This document shows, piece after piece, positions 36,249 through 44,884 of a stretch of 64,000 bases of DNA (positions are counted from its first letter, which is position 1; each line of letters begins with the position of its first letter). The DNA is from Labrenzia sp. VG12 (GTDB taxonomy: Bacteria > Pseudomonadota > Alphaproteobacteria > Rhizobiales > Stappiaceae), in the NCBI RefSeq assembly GCF_002237595.1, contig NZ_CP022529.1, positions 992,001 through 1,056,000 on the forward strand, in the 5' to 3' direction. The position numbers were made by a program, and so were the translations under genes. Below the pieces are notes generated by a model, which saw nothing but the letters and a program-made list of their open reading frames with translations, was not told the DNA's origin and did no database searches.

Positions 36249-36450
36249 CTTCTGGCACTGTCGGCGCGCTGAAAATCGGCCTGCGACGTTTCCGGGTTGC
36301 ATGGGCGCCTTGCGGATGTGGTCAATTGGAGTCTCACGCTAAGGAAGGAAGGCGCCAGGGTCAATTTTGCAATTGCGATTGTGCTTCTGGCCGATCTGTC
36401 AGAAACTCGGCGTCGGACCCGTTTCTTCGTCTTATTTTGTGGCCTTCTGG

Positions 36451-36876
36451 ATGATCTTCATTCCCAATCCCGTTGCCAGACGCAAGCGTATTCCGTTGAC
36501 GCCGCTGATCGACGTCATCTTCATTTTGATCATGTTCTTTCTGCTGTCGTCGACCTTCGGAATCTGGCGCCCGCTTGAAGTCCTGCTTGGTCAACCGACG
36601 GGCGAAAACAGCGCGCTTGAAGCTGCCACACCAGAGGTGCCGTCCATTTTGATCATGGTTGGATCCGCTGGTACTTCGGGCGACGTCCAACTGACGGTCA
36701 ATGGAAAAACATTGATGTTCGAGGAACTGGCCACCGAACTGGATCGTCTTGCAGGCAAGGGCGCTACAAGCGCCTTGCTGGTGCCGGAAAATGAGACCGA
36801 CTTTCAGCAGGTCGTCCGCATCCTGGACGAAGCCCGGTCTTCCAGGCTGAAGCGGGTCAGCCTTCACTTGCGCTAG
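36451..36876 (+). CDS. ExbD/TolR-like protein with intact channel Asp
   Basis: A 141-residue ExbD-type protein: basic tail PVARRKR, then the helix IPLTPLIDVIFILIMFFLL with the proton-relay Asp, and a periplasmic domain ending LVPENETDFQQVVRILDEAR. The ATG at 36451 gives the usual family start; an in-frame TTG at 36367 would add an unconvincing 28 residues. It is transcribed away from the DUF1036 gene and is separated by ~4 kb from the Asp-less ExbD. The two may assemble with the one ExbB into a mixed complex. Confidence 0.85.
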   Translation: MIFIPNPVARRKRIPLTPLIDVIFILIMFFLLSSTFGIWRPLEVLLGQPTGENSALEAATPEVPSILIMVGSAGTSGDVQLTVNGKTLMFEELATELDRLAGKGATSALLVPENETDFQQVVRILDEARSSRLKRVSLHLR

Positions 36877-36907
36877 GCACACCGAGAACGTCAATTAGGC
36901 TTTGCAT

Positions 36908-36944
36908 AAAAAAATACGGCCCGGCAAAAGCCGGGCCGTAATTT
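36908..36944 (-). terminator. Intrinsic terminator, shared by convergent genes
   Basis: A perfect 11-bp stem TACGGCCCGGC / GCCGGGCCGTA with an AAAA loop (36915-36940). On the minus strand it is followed by seven T, giving a strong terminator for the caspase-like gene. On the plus strand ATTTC follows, so it may also stop exbD transcripts. Confidence 0.92.
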
Positions 36945-36965
36945 CATCCATTCAAGCCGTCGGTC

Positions 36966-38513
36966 TTACCGGCCGATCGCACCACCGATGATGCCACCGA
37001 CAACACCACCGATGAAGGCAGCTCCGGCCGGGTTCATGCTCCCGCCAGAATTGTTGTTGCGGCGGGTCGTGGTTGTGGTGTTGTTCCGGCGCGTCGTCGT
37101 GCTGCGTGAAGCAGCCGCTGCCTTCTGCTTGCGGTTCACTTCAGCCTGGTACGCCGAATATTGCGTCGCAGTCTGGGCCGTCAGCAAGGCATATTGTGCC
37201 GCCGTGAAGAAACCGGTCGGAACGATCCCGTTGGCAGTCTGCCAGGCGGTCACACCGGCGCGGGTCTTCGGACCGAATGCGCCATCTGGACGACCGACAT
37301 CATGACCGGCAAGGTTCAGTCGGGTCTGGACTTCGCGACGCGCGGTGCGGTTCCAGCCAAGAGCGGATTCCGTTACCTGCGTGCCGGGGATGGCCTTCTG
37401 CGGGTCCGGAAGCGTTGCGACAACACCGGTCGCGCCTTGCGCGCCGGCAGCGGTGCCCGTGGAAACGGTCGGGTTGACCGAAGCCACCTGGTTCGCACTG
37501 CTCAGACGCTTGATCGAGTTGCGTGCGAAATCTGCAAACAGACCGTTCGGGTAAGCCTGGAGATAGGCTTCATAGTCGACAACCGTATTGCTGGACTTGG
37601 CCGTTTCCCAGATCAGTTTTTCGCGTTCCCAGGCAATGTTCGACTGGGTGGCAGTGGTATTGGCTACGTTTGCGGCCGGCTGCTGCGACGTCGTCGTGGC
37701 CGTGTCGCCAAGGGAGGCAACGGTCGTTGACGGGGCGACGGACCGCTTGTTCAGGAACACTTCACCGATCAGCGAAGCGTTGACCCAGGGGCGCTGACGC
37801 TTCTCGGTTTCCTGATAGACGTCGCCGGTAACGCGGGTCATGACCGTCTGGATCGACGCATTCGGCGTGTCGATGTGACGGATCAGGGCCGATGTGAACG
37901 GAGAATTGGAGCCTTCGCCATCGAGTGCGACGTCGCCCGGGCTGGTCGCAAAGGCAATGACTGACCCTTCGCCACCGGTTTCCTCGATCTTGATTTCCGC
38001 AAGACCGTTGCCAATGCTGCCGGAACGGCTCGGGCCCATACGGCGCGCAAGCGTCCGTGCCAGCGGGTTGTCGCGGCATGCATCCAGGAACACCATCTGC
38101 ACTTTCACGTCTTTCGACATCTGGCGCATGATGAAGTCAACCGTGATGGTTTCGAAGTCGAGGGAGGTTTCGTCTTCGATGGTCGCGTCGATCGGCACAA
38201 GATGGTTCTTGCCGGCGACCTGGAGACCGTGGCCTGCATAAAACAGGATGGCGATCTCGGCACCGTAGGCCTTCTTGGCGAAGTTCATGACAGACCGGCG
38301 CATGTCGCTGTAGGTCTGGTCCTGGCCTGCGACGACCTCAAATCCGAGGGCGCGCAGCTTTGCGGCCATCTGCTCGGCGTCGTTGGCCGGGTTGGGAAGG
38401 GGTACCGTGTGCTCGTAAGCACCGTTGCCAATGACAAGGGCAACGCGCTTTGCAAGTGCCGGGGCAGTCCCTGCAAGTACAATTGCCAGCACGGCGATCA
38501 ATCGTTTGAACAT
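36966..38513 (-). CDS. Exported caspase-fold (C14) peptidase with peptidoglycan-binding-like domain
   Basis: A 515-residue protein. The signal peptide is ~1-21 (ending APALA-KR). The p20-like caspase domain (~22-260) has catalytic His in FYAGHGLQ and Cys in FLDACRDNP, with the family end EVFLNKRS. A linker with a tandem-repeat-like segment precedes a PG_binding_1-like unit (~400-450: EVQTRLNLAGHDVG--DGAFGPKT). A low-complexity Arg/Thr/Asn stretch and a C-terminal glycine zipper (GGVVGGIIGGAIGR) follow and could insert in a membrane. Bacterial caspase homologues cleave after basic residues; target and trigger are unknown. It lies next to the ExbBD-like module. Confidence 0.9.
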   Translation of the reverse strand: MFKRLIAVLAIVLAGTAPALAKRVALVIGNGAYEHTVPLPNPANDAEQMAAKLRALGFEVVAGQDQTYSDMRRSVMNFAKKAYGAEIAILFYAGHGLQVAGKNHLVPIDATIEDETSLDFETITVDFIMRQMSKDVKVQMVFLDACRDNPLARTLARRMGPSRSGSIGNGLAEIKIEETGGEGSVIAFATSPGDVALDGEGSNSPFTSALIRHIDTPNASIQTVMTRVTGDVYQETEKRQRPWVNASLIGEVFLNKRSVAPSTTVASLGDTATTTSQQPAANVANTTATQSNIAWEREKLIWETAKSSNTVVDYEAYLQAYPNGLFADFARNSIKRLSSANQVASVNPTVSTGTAAGAQGATGVVATLPDPQKAIPGTQVTESALGWNRTARREVQTRLNLAGHDVGRPDGAFGPKTRAGVTAWQTANGIVPTGFFTAAQYALLTAQTATQYSAYQAEVNRKQKAAAASRSTTTRRNNTTTTTRRNNNSGGSMNPAGAAFIGGVVGGIIGGAIGR

Positions 38514-38995
38514 GTCCTGTCCTCTCGTAGATCAAGGTTGCCTGTCGGTTGGACCGATCTTGAAACGAGGTCTGCGTCCTCTTGACGTTAGAGCTACCCC
38601 GATTGGCATGAACTTTCTGTAATCCGCGTCACAGGAACATGAAATAGGATAAAGCGCCCCTGCAACACCATAAGACGCCATCAGCCCTGTCTGATGTCGT
38701 CCCTTCCAAATCAGGCAACGAGTATACGCAAAGCTTTTCTCGAACACCACGACCAAGCCAAAGGTTCCTGCCATTTTCTGCAATGTGTTGAACAGATTGT
38801 GATGGAAAGGTGCCGAGTTTCTGGTGATTGCGCTGATGTGTGCAGAGTTCAAGGAGCTGTCGACCCGGATCAAGGACCAAAACCAATGTTTCTGTGACCT
38901 GAATCACCTGCCTCGGGAGCGTGTGTTTGATAATTTGGACCTGGCCTGAAAGACCGGTCAGCGAAACGCGGCTGGAGTTGTTGGAGAATGCAGTC
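38514..38995. other. 482-base intergenic region, no gene seen
   Basis: This lies between the divergent caspase-like and cyclase-toxin-like genes and is lower in GC. Short frames exist, but none has a plausible start or composition. It should contain the promoters of both genes. No clear repeat or -10/-35 pair stood out. Confidence 0.6.
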
Positions 38996-39850
38996 ATGGC
39001 TGGAAAAGCGGATATCCTGAAACACATGCGCGCCAAGCATGTTGGCGTCTTTCTCTCTGCGGCACGGCTTTATAATGTTGCCATCCTGGTGCGACGGACC
39101 AACACGGCGTCTCTTCAGCATATCGGGGAGCCATATGCTTCTCCGAAGCGACTCGACTGCAAGGCCAAGACCGCCGATTTTGACGTGGCACCGGCAGGTT
39201 GCAGGGTGCCGGAAGCAAAACGTCGGTCTCTTGCTGGTCTCGTTGTCGATCCGGGGATGGTTGGTGAGCGCGCCTATACCGATGGCAAATACACCAAGGC
39301 AATGGAAGCCTGGAGATCCTTTGCCACGCAACTTCGACCGGAAATGTCCAGCCATGAAAAGCAGAAGGGACTGACATATGTTCCGGGAGGAGGGCTCTAT
39401 TTTGTCGAGCGCAACCCGGAGGATCCCTATTTCGGCTGTGTGAAATTCACTGCAAGCTCGCTGATTACGGCCGGGAAGTGCATTCATGGTGACTTCGATC
39501 TCTATGGCATCGTCGATATGGAGGCGCCTGCCGAGATCGTCCGGGTGAAGGAAGACCGTCTCGGTCAGACACATGCCCGGTCGCCAAAATTCTTCGACGT
39601 GCAGAATTTCGTCAACAGCCGCATCGGCGTCGCCATGATCCTGCACGGGTCGCAGGAGACCTATGCTTCCAGGCACGAAGACGATGATCTGGATGTATTC
39701 TTTCCCGATGGGCGGGTTGACTACGCCGGACCATCGGCCGCAAGAATCGAAGCGTTTTACCAGCGCGAGTTTCCGGGACGGACCTTGTTCAGCAAGGACG
39801 ATCCGGCTCAGCAGATCAAGGGCAGGTACATTTCGCCCGGAACGGTCTGA
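38996..39850 (+). CDS. Putative ExoY/CyaA/edema-factor-type nucleotidyl cyclase toxin
   Basis: A 284-residue protein with no signal peptide, from the ATG at 38996 (GGAG nine bases upstream). It lines up with the catalytic core of class II cyclase toxins. Arg34 and Lys51 are 17 apart, as are CyaA Arg41 and Lys58. Lys51 and Lys58 (SPKRLDCKAKTADFD) are 7 apart, like CyaA Lys58/Lys65. GDFDLYGIV supplies Asp166/Asp168, like CyaA Asp188/Asp190. ILHGSQE gives His217, like CyaA His298. The CyaA catalytic-base His63 is Lys56 here, and the Asn304 equivalent is Tyr. Family members turn on inside host cells through calmodulin or actin. It is near the T6SS but has no VgrG/PAAR/MIX tag. The homology is my alignment, not a search. 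Confidence 0.72.
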   Translation: MAGKADILKHMRAKHVGVFLSAARLYNVAILVRRTNTASLQHIGEPYASPKRLDCKAKTADFDVAPAGCRVPEAKRRSLAGLVVDPGMVGERAYTDGKYTKAMEAWRSFATQLRPEMSSHEKQKGLTYVPGGGLYFVERNPEDPYFGCVKFTASSLITAGKCIHGDFDLYGIVDMEAPAEIVRVKEDRLGQTHARSPKFFDVQNFVNSRIGVAMILHGSQETYASRHEDDDLDVFFPDGRVDYAGPSAARIEAFYQREFPGRTLFSKDDPAQQIKGRYISPGTV

Positions 39851-39895
39851 CCGCACGATGGCGGTATGATTTTGTCTCGATGTGCCGGAAAGAAT

Positions 39896-39971
39896 TGGCA
39901 CGCCCAACGGGACTCGAACCCGTGTTTCCGCCGTGAAAGGGCGGCGTCCTAGACCGCTAGACGATGGGCGC
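39896..39971 (-). tRNA. tRNA-Glu (anticodon TTC)
   Basis: The minus strand folds into a 76-base cloverleaf with acceptor GCGCCCA / TGGGCGT (first pair G-U), anticodon stem GCCGC/GGCGG with loop CTTTCAC, T-arm GGGTTCGAGTCCC, discriminator G and an encoded CCA. It matches the usual alphaproteobacterial tRNA-Glu. Confidence 0.97.
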
Positions 39972-40050
39972 GCGGTCGACGCGGCTGCGTCGTGGAGAGG
40001 CTTATAGGCGGGATTGGATCGGGCCGCAAGAGCCTTGATGACAATTTTTT

Positions 40051-40074
40051 GCAGGCCCGGATTTCCGGGCCTGC
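40051..40074 (-). terminator. Stem-loop downstream of gloA
   Basis: Perfect 10-bp arms GCAGGCCCGG and CCGGGCCTGC with an ATTT loop lie 23 bases after the gloA stop. The tract after it on the minus strand is A-rich, not U-rich, so it is not a textbook terminator; it may protect the 3' end. Confidence 0.45.
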
Positions 40075-40096
40075 GGCTGTTGAAAACCTGTCGCTA

Positions 40097-40537
40097 TTAC
40101 CACTCGCCGGTGTTTGCCATGGATGCCCAGGGCTCTTTGATTTCAAGAGCTTCGCCCTTTTGCAGAAGCTCGAAGGAAATGTTGTCCGGCGAACGAACGA
40201 ACGCCATGCGGCCGTCACGTGGCGGGCGGTTGATGACAACACCTTTTTTCTGCAGGCTTTCACAGTACTCGTAGATGTTGTCGACTTCGTAGGCTAGGTG
40301 CCCGAAGTTCCGGCCGCCGGAATATTCCTCCGGATCCCAGTTGTAGGTCAGCTCCAGAAGCGGCGCGGCATTGGCCTTGCCGGCCTCGACATCGTCTGAA
40401 CCCGCCAGGAAGATCAGCGTGAACCGGCCCTTCTCGTTCTCGTAACGGCGGACCTCGGTCATGCCCATCTTGTTGCAATAGAAATCGAGCGAGTCTTCAA
40501 TGCTGGTCACGCGGACCATGGTGTGCAAATAACGCAT
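40097..40537 (-). CDS. gloA: Lactoylglutathione lyase (glyoxalase I)
   Basis: A 146-residue VOC-fold enzyme that isomerises the methylglyoxal-glutathione hemithioacetal to S-lactoylglutathione. It starts MRYLHTMVRVTSIEDSL (metal ligand His5) and contains FYCNKMGMTEVRRYE, LLELTYNWD, GHLAYEVDNIYEYCE (second His) and a C-terminal Glu in ISFELLQKGE, giving the His/Glu/His/Glu metal site. The length and motifs are canonical. It is divergent from the sirtuin gene, 54 bases apart. Confidence 0.94.
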   Translation of the reverse strand: MRYLHTMVRVTSIEDSLDFYCNKMGMTEVRRYENEKGRFTLIFLAGSDDVEAGKANAAPLLELTYNWDPEEYSGGRNFGHLAYEVDNIYEYCESLQKKGVVINRPPRDGRMAFVRSPDNISFELLQKGEALEIKEPWASMANTGEW

Positions 40538-40591
40538 GTCCAATCCTATCCTCAGGTGAGGGGTTATATAGTCAGGGCGTGGAACCGGCCG

Positions 40592-41371
40592 ATGAATACG
40601 ATAACCAGTCTGCCCGAAGCGCGGGACTTTGTGGCACAGTTCAGGAACGGTTCCTACAGGAACATTGTCGCCCTGACAGGGGCGGGGATCTCGACGGAGT
40701 CCGGTATTCCGGATTTCCGCTCTCCGGGTGGCATATGGTCCAAACGCCAGCCTGTTCAATACCAGGACTTTGTTGCCGACGAAGCCAGCCGCCTGGAAGA
40801 CTGGGACCGCCGCTTTGAAATGCTCGACTTTTTTGAAAAGGCCGAGCCCAACGCGGCGCATTTGGCGCTGACCCGGCTGGCGAAAAGTGATGCGCTGACC
40901 TGCCTGATCACCCAGAATGTCGACGGCCTGCATCAAAGAGCCGGCTTTCCAGAGGTCAGGCTGATCGAAATTCACGGTAATTCGACCTTTGCTCAGTGTC
41001 TGGAGTGCGGCACACGGGCGGAACTGGACGACCAGCGGCGCAAGGTCGAGGTGGGCGACAGCCCGCGCTGTCGGGCTTGCGGTGGTCTGCTCAAGGCTGC
41101 CGTGATCAGCTTCGGCCAGCAGATGCCGGAGCGGGCGTTGCATCATGCGGCCCGCGCGGCACAGGAATGCGACCTCTTTCTGGTGCTGGGGTCTTCCCTG
41201 GTTGTGCACCCGGCCGCGCAGCTGCCGGCGGTCGCGGTTAAGGCCGGGGCAGATCTGGTGATTCTGAACGCCGAAGAAACGCCGCTTGATTCGTTGGCGT
41301 CAACAGTCATTCGCACCCCTCTTGCGCAGACCTTTGCAGATTTTGGCGAAGAACTGCCGGAATTTCCGTAA
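40592..41371 (+). CDS. cobB: NAD-dependent protein deacylase (sirtuin, CobB-like)
   Basis: A 259-residue SIR2 enzyme that removes acyl groups from lysines using NAD. Motifs in order are TGAGISTESGIPDFRSPGG (NAD pocket), TQNVDGLHQRAG, the catalytic His in EIHGN (~residue 127), a four-Cys zinc knuckle (CLECG and CRACGG) and VLGSSLVVHPAAQLP. The ATG at 40592 places the Rossmann motif at the expected distance. PISFGE-type residues read VISFGQQMPE here. It is a single gene with no obvious substrate partner nearby. Confidence 0.94.
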   Translation: MNTITSLPEARDFVAQFRNGSYRNIVALTGAGISTESGIPDFRSPGGIWSKRQPVQYQDFVADEASRLEDWDRRFEMLDFFEKAEPNAAHLALTRLAKSDALTCLITQNVDGLHQRAGFPEVRLIEIHGNSTFAQCLECGTRAELDDQRRKVEVGDSPRCRACGGLLKAAVISFGQQMPERALHHAARAAQECDLFLVLGSSLVVHPAAQLPAVAVKAGADLVILNAEETPLDSLASTVIRTPLAQTFADFGEELPEFP

Positions 41372-41507
41372 ATGGTCTGTGGTTAGTTCGTTAATTTCCC
41401 TTCCTGGCGATAAGCACAATGTTATCCTTTTGTTAGGAATCAGCTGACTGACGAGTCGAACCTTGTCTTCAGCTTCAGATGCGGACCTAAAGACGGGACA
41501 AGGGCCT

Positions 41508-42089
41508 ATGGGGGTTAAAACCGCAAGAGATGCCCGCGCACTCGACACGATGGCGGAAGACGTTGCCGTCGATGTGTTCGAGATTGCCGGCACCATTAAG
41601 TGGTTCGATGTCGGCAAGGGCTACGGCTTCATTGTGCCGGACAGCGGTGAAGGCGACATTCTGCTTCACGTGACCTGCCTCAGGCGGGACGGGTTTCAGA
41701 CCGCCTATGAAGGCGCGCGGGTGGTGTGTGAGGTGCTTGATCGGCCACGCGGTCTGCAGGCCTTTCGCATATTGTCGATGGACGAGACCACGGCGACCCA
41801 CCCCTCGCAATTGCCTCCGTCCCGGACCCATGTCCAGGTCGTCGCTGAAAGCGGCTTTGAAAAGGCAACCGTCAAGTGGTTCAACCGGGTCAAGGGCTTC
41901 GGCTTTCTGACCCAGGGTGAGGGGACAGAGGACATCTTCATTCACATGGAGACCCTGCGCCGCTTCGGCATCACCGAACTTCGGCCCGGTCAGGATGTTC
42001 TGGTCCGCTTCGGTGAGGGTCCGAAAGGCCGCATGGCTGCGGAGATCCGTCCGGTCGGGGCAGGCACGCATATTCCCGCGTCCCACTGA
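41508..42089 (+). CDS. Double cold-shock-domain protein
   Basis: A 193-residue protein with two CspA-like domains. The first (~25-95) has GTIKWFDVGKGYGFIVPD and DILLHV. The second (~120-185) has ATVKWFNRVKGFGFLTQGEG and DIFIHME. These are RNP1/RNP2 nucleic-acid-binding signatures. Two-domain Csp proteins of this kind are common in Hyphomicrobiales and Rhodobacterales. The ATG at 41508 is taken; a TTG at 41463 is possible. It is followed by an intrinsic terminator. Confidence 0.92.
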   Translation: MGVKTARDARALDTMAEDVAVDVFEIAGTIKWFDVGKGYGFIVPDSGEGDILLHVTCLRRDGFQTAYEGARVVCEVLDRPRGLQAFRILSMDETTATHPSQLPPSRTHVQVVAESGFEKATVKWFNRVKGFGFLTQGEGTEDIFIHMETLRRFGITELRPGQDVLVRFGEGPKGRMAAEIRPVGAGTHIPASH

Positions 42090-42121
42090 CGTCAGACAGC
42101 TTCAAGTTGCGCATCCCTTCA

Positions 42122-42150
42122 GGCCGGACTTGTTCCGGCCCTTTCTTTTG
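42122..42150 (+). terminator. Intrinsic terminator after the cold-shock gene
   Basis: A 7-bp GC-rich stem GGCCGGA / TCCGGCC with a CTTGT loop (42122-42140) is followed by CTTTCTTTTG, 32 bases after the stop codon. Confidence 0.85.
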
Positions 42151-42289
42151 CAAAAGTGAACGGGCTGCCTGCCAGTCGATGGATCACAATCTGCACGAAG
42201 AACCCGGTTTCTGCGTACAAATTATGTCTTATTTTACGGATCCGATTTGAAACTGAACACGGAAAACGAGCCCAAGGGCGAGATTTGCC

Positions 42290-43861
42290 GTGACGAATTT
42301 TGTGAAAACAGGTTGCGACCAGGCCAGCCTGTTGAACTGTCTGATGGAAACAGTTCACCAGGGCATCACGGTTGTCGACAGGAACCTGGATCTGTTGCTG
42401 GTCAACGAGGCCGCACAGGCCCTTCTGGACATTCCCTATGAAGTTCTTGTTGCCGGCCCCAACCTGGAACGCTTGCTCCGGTTCAATGCCGAGCGTGGGG
42501 ACTATGGCGCCGGTGATCCCGACAAGCAGGTGCAGGAGCGGCTCGAAAAGGCGCGCCTGTTCGAACCGCATGATTTTGAACGGGTCCGGCCCAACGGGAC
42601 GGTGATCCGGGTTCAGGGGACACCTGTCAGCGAAGGCGGGTTTGTCACGCTCTACAGCGATGTCACGCGGGAACGGCAACAGGAGCGGGACCTCCTGATC
42701 GCCCGGCAGGAGCTCTCCAGGAGACTGGATCACAAGACCCAGCAACTTCTGGAAAACAGGGATCTTCTGCTCAATGCCATCAATGGCATCCGTGACGGTC
42801 TGGTCATTTCGGATGAGAGAGGCCGTGTGGTCCTTGCCAATGACAAGATGAAATCCATTCATGCCAATATCGGTGGCTATGTCAGCACAGGGGCGACGAT
42901 TGCAAACCTGATGAGCTGCCTCTTTCCAACGGATCCGGAAAAAAGCCTCGAGGACCTCATGGATCCCGATGTTCCCTGGCTGGAACGACGGTTTCCGATG
43001 GGCAAATGGTACCGGATCTCCCATTCCCGGTCGACCGATGGCGGCATCATCTCCGTCTTCACCGAAATCACCGAATACAAGAAGCAGCAGAGCAACCTTC
43101 GCCAGCATACGGATGAACTGGTCAAGCTGCTGCAACAGGAAAAACAGCTGACGGAAATGCAGCGCGAATTCGTCTCCATGGCCTCGCATGAATTTCGGAC
43201 ACCGCTGGCGATCATCGACAGCAATGCCCAGAGAATTCTGCGGCGTGGGGAAACAATTGCCGCTGACAAGATGCAGGGGCGTCTTGGAACAATCCGTGAG
43301 GCCGTCTCAAGAATGCAATATCTGATCAACCGGTTTCTCGACTTCTCACAGGCCCAGACAAACGGCATGGAGCTGAACAGGCGGCGCCAGCCGTTCCGCC
43401 CTGTCGTCGAGCGGATCTGTCTCAATTTCGCCGAGGCCTGCGATACCCATGAAATCCAGGTCGACCTGGCAGCACTGCCGGATCACTACGACTACGACGA
43501 AAAGCTGGCGCAACTCTGCATCGAGAATCTCCTGTCCAACGCGGTCAAGTACTCTCCCAATGCCAGCAGTGTATCGATTACCGGCGGCATGACAGGCGGT
43601 GTCATTGAAATTGCGGTCTCTGACCAGGGCGTCGGCATTCCCGAGGAGGAGATCGACAGGGTCTGCGACAAGTATTTCCGTGCATCGACCTCCAGCGGCA
43701 TCCCCGGAACGGGCATCGGTCTCAACATGGCCGCCAGCTTGATCGAGCAGCACAACGGGGAAATTCATATCGAAAGCACGGTCGGCGAAGGCAGCCGGAT
43801 TGCCATCCGTTTGCCCGTGGTGGTGGGCGCTGTGCTGGAACGAGCCCGGTCTGTTGCGTAA
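42290..43861 (+). CDS. PAS-domain sensor histidine kinase
   Basis: A 523-residue soluble kinase with no transmembrane helix. It has two PAS_7-like domains (~12-125 and ~160-265) separated by a coiled coil, then HisKA with the phospho-acceptor His (~300) in MASHEFRTPLA. HATPase_c has the N box (CIENLLSNAVKYSP), G1 (VSDQGVGIPEEE) and G2 (GTGIGLNMA). The start is a GTG at 42290 with a weak ribosome-binding site. It is 16 bases upstream of the response regulator gene and surely its partner. The input signal is not evident; cytoplasmic PAS_7 kinases are common in this group. Confidence 0.92.
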   Translation: MTNFVKTGCDQASLLNCLMETVHQGITVVDRNLDLLLVNEAAQALLDIPYEVLVAGPNLERLLRFNAERGDYGAGDPDKQVQERLEKARLFEPHDFERVRPNGTVIRVQGTPVSEGGFVTLYSDVTRERQQERDLLIARQELSRRLDHKTQQLLENRDLLLNAINGIRDGLVISDERGRVVLANDKMKSIHANIGGYVSTGATIANLMSCLFPTDPEKSLEDLMDPDVPWLERRFPMGKWYRISHSRSTDGGIISVFTEITEYKKQQSNLRQHTDELVKLLQQEKQLTEMQREFVSMASHEFRTPLAIIDSNAQRILRRGETIAADKMQGRLGTIREAVSRMQYLINRFLDFSQAQTNGMELNRRRQPFRPVVERICLNFAEACDTHEIQVDLAALPDHYDYDEKLAQLCIENLLSNAVKYSPNASSVSITGGMTGGVIEIAVSDQGVGIPEEEIDRVCDKYFRASTSSGIPGTGIGLNMAASLIEQHNGEIHIESTVGEGSRIAIRLPVVVGAVLERARSVA

Positions 43862-43877
43862 AAGAAAGAGTAGAACA

Positions 43878-44729
43878 ATGGAACGAGACCCCAGAATACT
43901 GTGCGTGGAAGACGAGCCTCTGCTGCTGGACGACCTCACCGAAGAACTGCAGGAAGCAGGCTACAGGGTGGACACGGCCGTCAACGGCATAGAGGCGATT
44001 AAACGTCTTCAGGTCAGCAGGCCGGACCTGATCCTGTGCGACATGATGATGCCGGAACTGGACGGGCCGGGCCTGCTGCAGCATGTCCGACGCGAGTTCC
44101 GGGATCTGGACACGGTTCCGATTATCTTTCTCACCGCCAAGGCCACCCGCGAGGACATCATTGCCGGCAAGCGCATGGGGGTCGACGACTACCTGACCAA
44201 GCCGATCGACTATGACCTGCTGCTGGCAACGGTGGAAAGCCGGCTGCGCGAGGTCAAGCGCATCGAGGACATGAACCGGGCGCGCCTGCAGGAGGCCGAA
44301 AACGAGCTTCAGCAGTTGAGGGCGAGCAGGGGGGCGGTCAAGGTCGCCATGGTGACCAACAATCTCCAGCTGGTCGCCCCGATCAACAATGCCTTGCTGG
44401 ACCTCGGCTGCGACATGCGCACGGTGCGCGAGGACGCCTTGAAAGGCGGCCGATTCACGCCGCAACAGGACGAGATCGTTTTTCTGGTCTACAGCAAACC
44501 GGTGCATTTCTACCTGGAGCTGCTGAAGGGGCAGAAGCCCGGCGAGAAGATTGCCAAATATGTTGTCCTGGCGGCGCCCAACATGCATGGCGGCATTCGC
44601 GAAGCGATCCTGGAATGCGGTATCGACGAGATCATCGAATATCCCTACAAGCCGGTCGACATTTTCAGGCAGATCGTTCTGCATCTGCGCGGTGCCCATG
44701 CCGATGTGAAAACGGCCCTGCTGATCTGA
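43878..44729 (+). CDS. Response regulator with degenerate second receiver-like domain
   Basis: A 283-residue protein with a receiver domain (~5-125), acidic pocket VEDEP, phospho-acceptor Asp55 (LILCDMMMPELDG), Thr in FLTAKAT and Lys in LTKPIDY. A coiled-coil linker (~125-155) leads to a C-terminal alpha/beta domain (~157-280) resembling a receiver without the Asp (KVAMVTNN, then YPYKPVDIFRQI). It has no DNA-binding domain, so output is likely by protein-protein contact. It is co-transcribed with the kinase. Confidence 0.9.
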   Translation: MERDPRILCVEDEPLLLDDLTEELQEAGYRVDTAVNGIEAIKRLQVSRPDLILCDMMMPELDGPGLLQHVRREFRDLDTVPIIFLTAKATREDIIAGKRMGVDDYLTKPIDYDLLLATVESRLREVKRIEDMNRARLQEAENELQQLRASRGAVKVAMVTNNLQLVAPINNALLDLGCDMRTVREDALKGGRFTPQQDEIVFLVYSKPVHFYLELLKGQKPGEKIAKYVVLAAPNMHGGIREAILECGIDEIIEYPYKPVDIFRQIVLHLRGAHADVKTALLI

Positions 44730-44884
44730 ACGCCGGATGGCGGCAAGAGGGGCTGGCACCGGTCTCTAGCCCTCTTTTGCACCGATCCGAAAGACCGGCT
44801 GGTGCAGGCATTGGGGCTGATGCGAATTCCGCCAAAATGTGCCTATATGACTGCATGGATCTGACGAACAAGGCAGGCGGTTCT

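Noticed and set aside
38532..38873. 113-codon minus-strand frame upstream of the caspase gene
   Set aside because: No start context, no recognisable domain and atypical composition; treated as intergenic.
39840..40100. tRNA-Glu as an integration site for a genomic island
   Set aside because: No integrase gene or repeated tRNA 3' end was found in the window, so an att site cannot be supported.
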